From: DATFRX01 sp035630615
Lineage (GTDB): Bacteria; Actinomycetota; Actinomycetes; Propionibacteriales; Nocardioidaceae
Direction of reading: 5' to 3'
Length of the DNA stretch: 64,000 nucleotides
Assembly: GCA_035630615.1 (NCBI GenBank)
Contig: DASQKI010000055.1
Span: 62,001 to 126,000, forward strand
Part shown: one piece after another, positions 8,713 through 16,960 of the stretch
How the letters are laid out: every line of letters begins with the position of its first letter
Position numbering within the stretch: the first letter of the stretch is position 1
Position numbers and translations under genes: made by a program
Notes under the pieces: generated by a model
The model's input: only the letters and a program-made list of their open reading frames with translations
What the model was told of the DNA's origin: nothing
The model's database searches: none

Positions 8713-9669
8713 ATGATCATGGCGCGCGACCTGGCGTTCACCGACGACCCGACCTGGGAGCGGCTGCTGAGCAACACGACAGTGCTCTTCATCACGGCCA
8801 ATCCCGACGGCCACGAGCTCAACACCCGCGAAAACGCCTACGGCTTCGACATCAACCGCGACTACATGGACCTGGTCACGCCCGAAGGTCGGACCGTCGC
8901 CAAGGTGATCCGCGATTGGAAGCCCGACGTACTCAACGACCTGCATGAGTACGGGTCCGATCCGGACTACTACCGCACCGACCTGCTGCACCTGTGGCCC
9001 CGCAACCGCAACGTCGACGACGAGGTTTATCGGTTCGCCAAGCAGATGAACAACGACTATGTCGTGCCGCAGGTCGAGGGTCTCGGCTACACCGCCGGCA
9101 TCTACGGCGAGCTGGTCAAGGACGGTGAGCCGTTCTTGCAGATCGCGGGAGACGGGCAGGCTCGGATCCTGCGCAACTACGTCGGGCTCGAGCATGTCGT
9201 GGGCATGCTGACCGAGACGGCGAACGAGCCGCTGACCCCGGAGGAGGAAGCCGACCCGACCGTGCTCAACTGGCGCCGGGTCAACGTCCAGTACGCCAGC
9301 TCCGTCGGCACCCTGCAGATCGCGCTCGAGCATCGCGACGAGATCGCGGAGCAGACCGCGGCGGCGGCCGAGCGGGCCACCCAGGCTGGCGCCGATCGCA
9401 GTGGGCTCGTGTACTTCGCCGGTCAGGACAACATGCTCCCGACTGAAGACGACCAGGTCGAGCCGGTGCCGATGTGCGGCTATCAGCTGACCGCCGAGCA
9501 GCTCGACTCCGTTCGCCAGGCGCTGCGAGTGCATGGGATCACCTGGGAGTCGCACGACGGCGGGGCGTACGTCTCGATGGCGCAGCCCGACCAGCCGCTG
9601 ATCCCGCTGCTGTTCGACTCGCGGTCCGAGTACCGCCTACTCGACGCGACGGTGGTCAACGACTGCTGA
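8713..9669 (+). pseudogene. M14 zinc carboxypeptidase remnant, 5'-truncated
   Basis: The frame contains the central and C-terminal parts of an M14 peptidase: TANPDGHELNTRENAYGFDINRD (Arg/Asn-Arg substrate segment) and LNDLHEYG (third zinc ligand His). The N-terminal part with the HxxE zinc motif is absent: reading upstream in frame gives GRESCMIMARDLAF joined to unrelated sequence and a stop at 8650. Family members begin well over a hundred residues earlier and carry a signal peptide. The remaining 318 codons have no frameshift and the C-terminus looks complete, so the loss seems recent. Without two zinc ligands it cannot be an active peptidase. Confidence 0.75.
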
Positions 9670-9775
9670 TCCGATGCGACTGGGGCGTCTCCCGAGGCGC
9701 TTCTGCCACCAGGTGACGTCCCAGTACGCGGGAAGAGGTGGGCGGGACGCGCAAGGTCGGCGGGAAGAACGGTGG

Positions 9776-10360
9776 TCAGTGGGACTGGCGCCTGGGACGA
9801 GCCCGGACGTGGGCACGCTGGCCCTGCTGACCGAAAAGGCTGAGAAACTCGACCGGCTCGTCGTCGGCGGACCCGAACCAGTGCGGCACGCGGGTGTCGA
9901 ACTCGGCGGCCTCGCCGGGTGCGAGGACCAGATCATGCTCGCCGAGGACGAGTCGGAGCTGACCATCCAGGACGTAGAGCCACTCGTACCCTTCGTGGGT
10001 CTGGAGGTCGGGCTCGGTGCGACTGCCAGGCGGGATGATGTGTTTGTACGCCTGGATACCGCCGGCCCGTCGGGTCAGTGGCAGCATCGTCATTCCGTCC
10101 CGGGTGACCGCGCGTGGGTGGATGCGCGGATCGCCGGTCGGCGGCGCGTCGACGAGCTCGTCCAGCGTGACGCCGTGTGCCCTGGCCAGCGGGAGGAGCT
10201 GCTCGAGGGTGGGACGGCGGGCGCCGGACTCGAGACGGGACAGGGTGCTGACCGAGATGCCGGTTGCCACCGACAGGTCGGTCAGGGTGGTCTCGCGCTC
10301 GTGCCGCAGGGCACGCAGCCGTGGGCCGACGGCATCGAGGGCGTGAGCGAGGTCGTCCAT
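9776..10360 (-). CDS. XRE-family regulator with C-terminal cupin domain
   Basis: Residues 10-65 form a helix-turn-helix (TLTDLSVATGISVSTLSRLESG), and residues about 105-185 form a small cupin barrel with HEGYEWLYVLDGQLRLVLGEHDLVLAPGE and VPHWF. Such proteins sense a small molecule in the cupin and repress neighbouring genes. It is divergent from the FAD oxidoreductase, its likely target. ATG 10360 is preferred to GTG 10366 since CAAACT lies 7 nt upstream, matching the leaderless pattern. Inducer unknown. Confidence 0.87.
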   Translation of the reverse strand: MDDLAHALDAVGPRLRALRHERETTLTDLSVATGISVSTLSRLESGARRPTLEQLLPLARAHGVTLDELVDAPPTGDPRIHPRAVTRDGMTMLPLTRRAGGIQAYKHIIPPGSRTEPDLQTHEGYEWLYVLDGQLRLVLGEHDLVLAPGEAAEFDTRVPHWFGSADDEPVEFLSLFGQQGQRAHVRARPRRQSH

Positions 10361-10381
10361 GGGCACCAGTTTGCCAGATCA

Positions 10382-10395
10382 GCAAGGAAGCTTGC
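10382..10395. promoter_or_regulatory. Inverted repeat GCAAG-N4-CTTGC, probable operator
   Basis: The perfect 5-4-5 palindrome GCAAGGAAGCTTGC lies in the 80-bp gap between the divergent XRE-cupin and oxidoreductase genes, with a related half site GCAAGCT about 20 bp to the right. The position fits an operator for the XRE-cupin regulator. This is inference; no binding data can be seen. Confidence 0.5.
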
Positions 10396-10439
10396 CGAAA
10401 CCGAGGGCACCCCGCAAGCTGGTCGTGGAGGTGGTCATC

Positions 10440-11396
10440 GTGACCGAACGGATGAGAGACACCTACGACGTGGCGGTGGTCGGCGGAGGGGCCGCCGGCC
10501 TGAGCGGAGCGCTGATGCTGGCCCGGGCGCGGCGATCGGTCGTCGTCGTTGACGCGGGCGCCCCGCGCAACGCGCCGGCCGCGGCCGTCCATGGGCTGCT
10601 GGGCCGTGACGGCATGCCGCCGAGCGAGTTGCTCGAGCGTGGTCGGGCCGAGGTTCGAAGCTACGGCGGCCACGTGGTCACGGGTGAGGTCGGCTCGGTG
10701 ACCCGCGCTGACGACGGGTTCGCCGTCGCCCTCGCGGACGGACGCAGGACCCTGGTGCGGCGGCTCCTGGTCGCCACCGGACTCGTCGACGAGCTGCCCG
10801 ACATCCCTGGACTGCAAGACCGATGGGGTCGAGACGTCGTGCACTGCCCGTACTGCCATGGCTGGGAGGTCCGCGACCGGGCGATCGGCGTTCTGGCGAC
10901 CGGGCCGCGTTCGCTGCATCAGGCCTTGCTATTCCGCCAGTGGAGCGACGACGTCACGTACTTCACCCACACCATGGCGCAGCCCACGGACGAGGAGCTC
11001 GAACGCCTGGCCGCCCGAGGCATCGACGTCGTCGAGGGCGAGGTCGGGTCGTTGGAGATCGTCGACGACCGCCTCGTGGGGGTACGGCTGCGCGACGACA
11101 TGCTCGTCGATCGCGAGGTGTTGGCGGTGGCGGCGCGGATGGTCCCCCGCGCCGGCTTCCTGAGCGAGCTCGGGCTGCGGCCGGAGGAGCATCCCGGCGG
11201 CTTCGACGAACACCTCCGCGCCGATGCGATGGGTCGTACGGACGTTCCGGGCGTCTGGGTCGCGGGCAACGTCACCGATCTCGCCGCCCAGGTGGGGGCC
11301 GCGGCGGCCGCCGGTGCGATGGCTGCGGCTCAGATCAACGCCGACCTCGTCGAGGAGGACACCGAGCGAGCCGTGGCCGCGCGACCGGCGGCCTGA
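10440..11396 (+). CDS. Thioredoxin-reductase-like FAD/NAD(P) oxidoreductase
   Basis: A 318-residue flavoprotein with the N-terminal FAD motif GGGAAGL (15-21), a second pyridine-nucleotide region and VWVAGNVTDLAAQVGAAAAAGAMAA at the C-terminus that closes the FAD site. The redox segment is HCPYCHGWE (Cys136/Cys139), the form found in a common actinobacterial branch rather than the CATC of true TrxB, so thioredoxin need not be the partner. GTG 10440 is set by GGAGGTGG five nt upstream. Likely controlled by the divergent XRE-cupin protein. Confidence 0.88.
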   Translation: MTERMRDTYDVAVVGGGAAGLSGALMLARARRSVVVVDAGAPRNAPAAAVHGLLGRDGMPPSELLERGRAEVRSYGGHVVTGEVGSVTRADDGFAVALADGRRTLVRRLLVATGLVDELPDIPGLQDRWGRDVVHCPYCHGWEVRDRAIGVLATGPRSLHQALLFRQWSDDVTYFTHTMAQPTDEELERLAARGIDVVEGEVGSLEIVDDRLVGVRLRDDMLVDREVLAVAARMVPRAGFLSELGLRPEEHPGGFDEHLRADAMGRTDVPGVWVAGNVTDLAAQVGAAAAAGAMAAAQINADLVEEDTERAVAARPAA

Positions 11397-11454
11397 TCTC
11401 ACGCTGCCAGAACGCCGGTTCGTGCCGTCGCGCTGGATCGGTCATGCTGGATAT

Positions 11455-12342
11455 GTGACTGACGTCGGATCTGCCCACGATCTCGCCGAGCGGCTGCGCG
11501 CGACCGGCTACCTGGCCGACGACGGGCTCGCCACGGTGGGTTACCTCGCGCTGCGCATGGGCCGACCACTGCTGCTCGAGGGAGAGCCCGGCACCGGCAA
11601 GACCGCGCTCGCGGAGGCGCTGGCCACCTCGCTCGACCTGCCGCTGATCCGGCTGCAGTGCTACGAGGGGATCGACGCGTCACAGGCGTTGTACGACTGG
11701 GACTTCCCGCGCCAGGTGCTGCACCTGCGGGCGATGGAGGCCGTACGCGGATCCGACGCTCTCGACGTCGACGCGGTCGAGAAGTCGCTGTTCGACGAGC
11801 GGTTCTTGCTGGCCCGGCCGATCCTGCGGGCCCTCCGGGAGAGTCCGGTCGTGCTGCTCGTCGACGAGGTCGACCGGGCCGACGACGAGTTCGAGGCGTT
11901 CCTGCTTGAGGTGCTGTCGACCAATCAGGTGTCGATCCCGGAGCTCGGTACGGTCGCGGCCGACACCCCGCCGATCGTGGTGCTGACGTCGAACCGTACT
12001 CGCGAGGTCCACGACGCCCTCAAGCGCCGATGTCTCTACCACTGGATCGAGCATCCGGGTCTGGCCCGCGAGGTCGAGATCGTCCGGGCCCGGCAGCCGG
12101 AGGTGTCGCGACGCCTGGCCGAGCAGGTGACGGGCGCGGTGCATCGGATGCGCGACGGCATGGAGTTGCTCAAGCCGCCCGGCGTGGCCGAGACGCTGGA
12201 CTGGGCCAAGGCGCTGCAGACGCTCGGCTGCGACGGCCTCGACGTCGAGTCGGCCGCCACAACGCTCGGGGCCGTGCTGAAGTACCGCGAGGACGCCGAC
12301 CGGGTACGCGCCTCGCTCGACGCCCTGCTGACCACGGCGTGA
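11455..12342 (+). CDS. coxD: MoxR-type AAA+ ATPase, CoxD-like
   Basis: A 295-residue MoxR-family ATPase with Walker A GEPGTGKT (43-50), Walker B VVLLVDEVDR and sensor VVLTSNRTREV. CoxD in Oligotropha helps mature the CO dehydrogenase active site together with the VWA protein CoxE. Here it is followed, in overlap, by a CoxE homolog and XdhC, and then by genes for a CO-dehydrogenase-like enzyme, which supports a maturation role. Start GTG 11455; CATGCT lies 6 nt upstream. The symbol is by family and context. Confidence 0.85.
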   Translation: MTDVGSAHDLAERLRATGYLADDGLATVGYLALRMGRPLLLEGEPGTGKTALAEALATSLDLPLIRLQCYEGIDASQALYDWDFPRQVLHLRAMEAVRGSDALDVDAVEKSLFDERFLLARPILRALRESPVVLLVDEVDRADDEFEAFLLEVLSTNQVSIPELGTVAADTPPIVVLTSNRTREVHDALKRRCLYHWIEHPGLAREVEIVRARQPEVSRRLAEQVTGAVHRMRDGMELLKPPGVAETLDWAKALQTLGCDGLDVESAATTLGAVLKYREDADRVRASLDALLTTA

Positions 12343-12347
12343 CCGCC

Positions 12348-13511
12348 ATGAACACAGAGAAGTTGTCAGGCACATATGGAGCCCCAGCTCAGCATGTGCC
12401 TGACAACTCGGGGGTGGAGGGCGACGAGGCGCTGGTGGGGTTCGCCGCGGCGCTTCGACACGGCGGCCTGCATGTCACGGCGGATCGGGTGCACGGCTTC
12501 CTCGCGGCGGCCGCCACCGTCGGCGCCGACGACCCGGGCGGCCTCTATTGGGCCGGCCGGTCCACGCTGTGCTCGGATCCCGAAGACTTCGCCAGCTTCG
12601 ACAAGGCCTTCGCCGCATGGTTCGGCGGCGACGCCGGCCCGAAAGCACGTGCCGCCGAGCGACCCCGAGTCAACGTACGGCGGGCCGCTCTTGCCGAGGC
12701 CGACACGGGAACCGGCTCCAGCGGCGACGCCGAACCCGTCGCGGCGATCGCCAGCACCGCCGAAGTGTTGCGGCACCGTGACGTGGCCGATCTCGACGCC
12801 GCCGAACGGGCCGAGCTGACCCGGATGTTCGGGCGGCTCACGCCGAAGGCGCCGCTGCGTCGGTCGTCACGCCGTCGATCGGGCCCGCGCGGCGAGCTCG
12901 ACCTGCGCCGGATGGTCCGCGAGGAGATCCGGCGGGCCGGTGTGCCCGGGCCGGCGCGTTATCGCCGACGCAGCACGCGCCCGCGCCGGATCGTGCTGCT
13001 CATCGACGTCAGCGGCTCGATGGCGGCCTACGCCGACAGCCTGCTGCGCCTGGCCCACCGAGTCGAGTCGGCCTGGCCGCGCCGTACCGAAGTCTTCACG
13101 CTCGGCACCCGACTGACCCGCGTCACCAGGCCCCTGTCGCATCGCGACCCCGACGCGGCCCTGATCGCGGCCGGCGAGACGGTGCCCGACTGGTCCGGCG
13201 GTACCCGGCTCGGCGAGTCGCTGCGAGCGTTCCTGGACCGATGGGGCCAGCGTGGCATGGCCCGAGGAGCGGTCGTCGTGGTCTTCAGCGACGGATGGGA
13301 ACGAGGCGACTGTGAGTTGCTCGCCGAGCAGACCGCCCGGCTTGCCCGCCTCGCACATCGGGTCGTCTGGTCCAACCCGCACCGAGGCAAGCCGGGCTAT
13401 GCGCCCGTGCAGGCCGGAATCGCGGCGGTGCTCCCGCATGTTGATCAACTTGTAGCCGGCCACAGCATGGCCGCCTTTGACACCGTCTTGGAGGTGATCG
13501 CCGATGCGTGA
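12348..13511 (+). CDS. coxE: VWA-domain protein, CoxE-like
   Basis: A 387-residue partner of the MoxR ATPase. The C-terminal von Willebrand A domain has a MIDAS motif DVSGS (220-224), WSGGTRLG and VVVFSDGWERGD. The N-terminal half is the usual CoxE all-helical region. The start is uncertain: GTG 12339 overlaps the coxD stop and ATG 12348 follows 5 nt later; neither has a clear ribosome site, so coupling to coxD is likely. A 46-bp palindromic element (12362-12407) is embedded in codons 5-20 and may have altered the N-terminus. It acts with CoxD in enzyme maturation. Confidence 0.85.
   Translation: MNTEKLSGTYGAPAQHVPDNSGVEGDEALVGFAAALRHGGLHVTADRVHGFLAAAATVGADDPGGLYWAGRSTLCSDPEDFASFDKAFAAWFGGDAGPKARAAERPRVNVRRAALAEADTGTGSSGDAEPVAAIASTAEVLRHRDVADLDAAERAELTRMFGRLTPKAPLRRSSRRRSGPRGELDLRRMVREEIRRAGVPGPARYRRRSTRPRRIVLLIDVSGSMAAYADSLLRLAHRVESAWPRRTEVFTLGTRLTRVTRPLSHRDPDAALIAAGETVPDWSGGTRLGESLRAFLDRWGQRGMARGAVVVVFSDGWERGDCELLAEQTARLARLAHRVVWSNPHRGKPGYAPVQAGIAAVLPHVDQLVAGHSMAAFDTVLEVIADA
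12362..12407. repeat. 14-bp perfect inverted repeat inside the start of coxE
   Basis: GTTGTCAGGCACAT and its exact reverse complement ATGTGCCTGACAAC flank an 18-nt centre. It falls within the first 20 codons of coxE, where the translation (LSGTYGAPAQHVPDN) has no counterpart in the family as far as I can tell. It could be a small mobile palindrome or an mRNA hairpin controlling translation. Confidence 0.7.
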
Positions 13512-14667
13512 CGTGCTCGGAGATCTTGTCGCGTGGTGGCGCACCGGTGCCACCGTGGGGATGGGGACCGTCGTCGCCACCTGGAAGTCCGCCCCACGGC
13601 AGTCCGGCGCCGCGATGCTCGTCGGCCCGGACGGTAGCGCGGTCGGGTCGGTGTCCGGGGGCTGCGTCGAGGGTGCGGTCTATGACCTCGCCAAGACCGT
13701 CGTCGACGACGCGGCGCCGACCCTCCAGCGCTACGGCGTCAGCGACGACGACGCCTTCGCGGTCGGTTTGACCTGCGGCGGCATCCTCGATGTGTTCGTC
13801 GAGCCGATCTCGGTCGAGACGTTTCCCGAGCTCGGTGAGATCGCCGACGACATCGAGGCCGAACGTCCCGTTGCGGTGGCGACTGTCGTCGAGCATCCCG
13901 ACCCGTCACGGGTCGGTCGCCGGCTGATCGTCCGGCCGGCCAACGACACCAGCGCGGAGCCGAACGGGCAGCAGAGCTCGGTCGCCGGCGACCTGGGCCA
14001 CGCCCGTGCCAACGACGCCGTCGCCGACGACGCCCGCGGACTGCTGGCCGCCGGGCGCAATGGCCTGCTGACCTACGGACCCGAGGGACAGCGCCGGGGC
14101 GAGGGCATGCGGGTGTTTTGCGCCTCGTACGCTCCGAAGCCGCGCATGCTGGTGTTCGGGGCGATCGACTTCGCGGCGGCGGTGGCGCGATTGGGGACGT
14201 TCCTCGGCTATCGCGTGTCGGTCTGCGACGCCCGACCGGTGTTCGCTACGGCCGCTCGGTTCCCAGATGTCGACGAGGTCATCGTCGATTGGCCGCATCG
14301 CTACTTGCAGAGTCAGGTCGACGACGGTGCCATCGACAGTCGGACCGTGATGTGCGTGTTGACCCACGACCCGAAGTTCGATGTGCCGTTGCTCGAGGTC
14401 GCGTTGAGGTTGCCGGAGGTCGCTTACATCGGTGCGATGGGCTCGCGGCGTACGCATGACGACCGGCTGGCTCGGCTCAGTGAGGCCGGGCTGACCGACG
14501 ACGAGTTGGCCCGCTTGTCGAGCCCTGTCGGGCTGGACCTCGGTGCTCGTACGCCGGAAGAGACCGCCGTGTCGATCGCGGCCGAGATCATCGCGTTGCG
14601 CTGGGGCGGGGCCGGTGAGCGGCTGTCGGCGCTGTCCGGCCGGATCCATCACGACGACTCCCACTGA
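13504..14667 (+). CDS. XdhC/CoxF family molybdenum-enzyme maturation factor
   Basis: A 387-residue XdhC-like protein. The N-terminal domain has GTVVATWKSAPRQSGAAMLV and SVSGGCVEGAV; the C-terminal Rossmann-like domain has GAIDFAAAVARLG, DWPHRYL, VLTHDPKFDVPLL and YIGAMGSRRT. XdhC proteins bind molybdenum cofactor, help its sulfuration and insert it into xanthine-dehydrogenase-family enzymes; CoxF is the equivalent in cox clusters. Its start overlaps the coxE stop by 8 nt. A longer-than-usual linker (about residues 145-185) separates the domains. Confidence 0.9.
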   Translation: MRDVLGDLVAWWRTGATVGMGTVVATWKSAPRQSGAAMLVGPDGSAVGSVSGGCVEGAVYDLAKTVVDDAAPTLQRYGVSDDDAFAVGLTCGGILDVFVEPISVETFPELGEIADDIEAERPVAVATVVEHPDPSRVGRRLIVRPANDTSAEPNGQQSSVAGDLGHARANDAVADDARGLLAAGRNGLLTYGPEGQRRGEGMRVFCASYAPKPRMLVFGAIDFAAAVARLGTFLGYRVSVCDARPVFATAARFPDVDEVIVDWPHRYLQSQVDDGAIDSRTVMCVLTHDPKFDVPLLEVALRLPEVAYIGAMGSRRTHDDRLARLSEAGLTDDELARLSSPVGLDLGARTPEETAVSIAAEIIALRWGGAGERLSALSGRIHHDDSH

Positions 14668-14697
14668 CCCCCCTCGCCCAACCCCCTAGAAATGGCT

Positions 14698-14717
14698 GGC
14701 GACCGTCAGTGGTCGCC
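14698..14717. terminator. GGCGACC-N6-GGTCGCC hairpin between xdhC and the ABC genes
   Basis: A perfect 7-bp stem with a 6-nt loop in the 90-bp gap after xdhC. It may end or attenuate the coxDE-xdhC transcript before the ABC transporter genes. There is no U-tract. Confidence 0.5.
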
Positions 14718-14757
14718 GGTATGAAAGACCCCGCACGGGCCGAATGAGGGAGGACGC

Positions 14758-15558
14758 ATGGATTTGGCGGTCGAGGCCGAGGGCCTGGTCAAGCAATATC
14801 GAGGACGGGGCGGCACGGTCGACGCGGTGCGCGGCGTCGACCTGAGTGTGGGGGAGGGCGAGATCTTCGGCTTCCTCGGGCCCAACGGAGCCGGCAAATC
14901 GACGACGGTACGGATGCTGACGACGCTCATGTCGATCACCTCGGGTTCGGCGCGGGTCACCGGCATCGACGTCGCGGCCGAGCCCGACGCCGTCCGCCAG
15001 CGGATCGGTGTCGCTCTCCAGGAAGCTGGTCTCGACCCACGGCAGACCGGGCGCGAGCTGCTCGTACTCCAGGCTCGCCTGTTCGGCCTGTCCTCCTCGG
15101 AGGCCGCGACCCGGGCCAAGGAGCTGCTCGACCTGGTCGAGTTGGTCGACGCGGCCGACCGGCGCATCAAGGGCTACTCCGGTGGCATGAAGCGCCGCCT
15201 CGACCTGGCGTCGGCGCTGGTCCACCGGCCGGCAGTCCTGTTCCTCGACGAGCCGACCACCGGTCTCGACCCGGCCAGCCGACTGACCGTGTGGGACGAG
15301 GTTCGGCGCATCAACGAGCGCGGCACGACGGTCTTCTTGACCACGCAATACCTCGAAGAGGCCGACCAACTATGCGACCGGCTGGCGATCATCGACGAGG
15401 GTCTGATCGTTCGCGAAGGGACTCCGGCGCAGCTCAAGTCCGACCTGCGGGAGCGTCGCGGGCTGGAGGCCGACCCCTCGCTCGACGAGGTCTTTCTCGA
15501 CGCGACCGGCCGGACTCGTGAGCGGGTCGCCGGCGAGGTGCAGGAGGTGGCCGGATGA
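14758..15558 (+). CDS. ABC-2 type exporter ATPase (DrrA-like)
   Basis: A 266-residue ATPase with Walker A (GPNGAGKST), the GYSGGMKRRLDLASAL signature, Walker B (VLFLDEPTTGLDP) and TTQYLEEADQLCDRLAII, matching the DrrA branch of drug and lipid exporters. GGGAGG lies 4 nt before the ATG. It is coupled to the following permease by a 4-nt overlap. It sits between the maturation genes and structural genes of the molybdenum enzyme, an unusual place; whether the two functions are linked is unknown. Substrate not identifiable. Confidence 0.9.
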   Translation: MDLAVEAEGLVKQYRGRGGTVDAVRGVDLSVGEGEIFGFLGPNGAGKSTTVRMLTTLMSITSGSARVTGIDVAAEPDAVRQRIGVALQEAGLDPRQTGRELLVLQARLFGLSSSEAATRAKELLDLVELVDAADRRIKGYSGGMKRRLDLASALVHRPAVLFLDEPTTGLDPASRLTVWDEVRRINERGTTVFLTTQYLEEADQLCDRLAIIDEGLIVREGTPAQLKSDLRERRGLEADPSLDEVFLDATGRTRERVAGEVQEVAG

Positions 15559-16319
15559 GTGTCGTCACAGAGGTCAATGTCCTCGGCAACCGCGCCCTTC
15601 GGGAGGCCTGGCGGACCCCGGAAGCGCTGGCGCCCACCCTGTTCATCCCGATCTTCTTCCTGGTCGTCAACTTCGGTCAGGCCGGCAAGATCTTCCCGTC
15701 CAGCTCGACGGACTTCCTGCACGGGCAGACGTACGCCGCGTTCACGCTGCCGAGCTCGCTGCTGTTGGGCGCGTCGTTCGGGACGGCCGCGCTCTACCTG
15801 GTCGAGGAGATCGAGGGCGGCTACTTCGACAAGCTACGGGCCACGCCGGTGGCCCGTACTTCGCTGGTCTTCGGGCGCCTGATGGCCGAGGGCGTCAAGA
15901 CCGTGCTGCTCACGGCCGTCCTGATTGTCCTGGCGCTGCCGTTCGGCGTCGAGGTGGCAAGCGGGCCGATCGGGTGGGTTCTCCTGCTCGTCCTCACCTC
16001 CCTGTGGGCGATCGTCTTCGTCGGCTTCATGCAGCTGATTGCCCTCAAGACCCGCAGTGCGGCGGCGACCAACTCCGGCGGCCTCATCTTCTTCCCGCTG
16101 CTATTCCTGACGCCCAACTTCGTGCCTCGCGACCTACTGACGCGGCCGATGGAGATCGCGGCGACGTTCAACCCCGTCACGTATGTGATGGAGGGCCTGC
16201 GCTCGCTCATCCTGGAGGACTTCGACTGGGTCGCGATCGGCCGTGGGTTCGCTGTGGTCGCGGTGTTCGGCGTGATCATGGTGTTTCTCAACGTCCGGAT
16301 GATCCGCAACTACGACTGA
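15555..16319 (+). CDS. ABC-2 type permease (DrrB-like)
   Basis: A 254-residue integral membrane protein with six hydrophobic segments and the central ABC-2 motif region (RATPVARTSLVFGRLMAEGVKT, NSGGLIFFPLLFLTPNFVP, FNPVTYVMEGLRSLI). The start ATG overlaps the end of the ATPase gene. Together they make a half-transporter that should export a hydrophobic compound. The gene ends 55 bp before a perfect palindrome and about 170 bp before coxS, so it is probably a separate transcription unit from the enzyme genes. Confidence 0.9.
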   Translation: MSVVTEVNVLGNRALREAWRTPEALAPTLFIPIFFLVVNFGQAGKIFPSSSTDFLHGQTYAAFTLPSSLLLGASFGTAALYLVEEIEGGYFDKLRATPVARTSLVFGRLMAEGVKTVLLTAVLIVLALPFGVEVASGPIGWVLLLVLTSLWAIVFVGFMQLIALKTRSAAATNSGGLIFFPLLFLTPNFVPRDLLTRPMEIAATFNPVTYVMEGLRSLILEDFDWVAIGRGFAVVAVFGVIMVFLNVRMIRNYD

Positions 16320-16374
16320 TGCGTCGGGTTGACGACGCGTGACTCGGCCGCGATCTCGGCACGATTCGTCTGGC

Positions 16375-16391
16375 TTATCGCGTCGCGATAA
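16375..16391. promoter_or_regulatory. Perfect palindrome TTATCGCG-T-CGCGATAA upstream of coxS
   Basis: Seventeen bases with exact 8-bp arms around one T, about 95 bp before the coxS start and after the ABC permease. The AT-ended arms stand out in this GC-rich sequence and the spacing suits a dimeric regulator (TetR or GntR type). It may control coxSLMG. No regulator gene is adjacent. Confidence 0.6.
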
Positions 16392-16486
16392 CCCGCCCTC
16401 CGTGCATAGCGGGCCCTTGCCAGGATGTGAGCCCAGGATCATGTTGCGGGAACCCCCGCCGGCGAGGTCTCAATGAGGAGGCGCCC

Positions 16487-16960
16487 ATGACCCGAATTGA
16501 AGTCAACGTGGACGGGGTCGCATACAGCGACGAAGTCGAGCCCCGAATGCTCTTGGTGCAATACCTGCGGGAGGTCGTCGGCAAGACCGGCACTGTCGTG
16601 GGCTGCGACACCTCTAACTGTGGCGCCTGCACGGTCCACCTCGACGGGCGCAGCGTGAAGTCGTGCTCGGTGCTGGCGGTCCAGGCCGACGGCCACGAGG
16701 TCACCACCATCGAGGGGCTCGCCAGCAACGGGGAGCTGCATCCGGTCCAGCAGGCCTTCCACGACACGCATGCCCTCCAGTGCGGATTCTGTACGCCCGG
16801 CATGATCATGCAGTCGGTCGACCTGCTCGCCGAAAACCCGAACCCCAGCGAGACCGAGATCCGTGAGGGTCTCGAGGGCAACCTCTGCCGCTGCACCGGC
16901 TATCAAAACATCGTTCGCGCCGTGCAGAAGGCCGCGTCCGACGCCGGAGGTGTGTCATGA
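16487..16960 (+). CDS. coxS: CoxS-like [2Fe-2S] small subunit of a molybdenum hydroxylase
   Basis: The 157-residue iron-sulfur subunit of a xanthine-dehydrogenase/CO-dehydrogenase-family enzyme. Cys40, 45, 48 and 60 (GCDTSNCGAC...SC) bind the plant-type cluster; Cys99, 102, 134 and 136 (CGFC, CRC) bind the cluster near the cofactor. Electrons pass from the molybdenum site through these to the FAD of CoxM. A GAGGAGG ribosome site precedes the ATG by 5 nt. It overlaps coxL by 4 nt and heads the coxSLMG operon. Confidence 0.92.
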   Translation: MTRIEVNVDGVAYSDEVEPRMLLVQYLREVVGKTGTVVGCDTSNCGACTVHLDGRSVKSCSVLAVQADGHEVTTIEGLASNGELHPVQQAFHDTHALQCGFCTPGMIMQSVDLLAENPNPSETEIREGLEGNLCRCTGYQNIVRAVQKAASDAGGVS

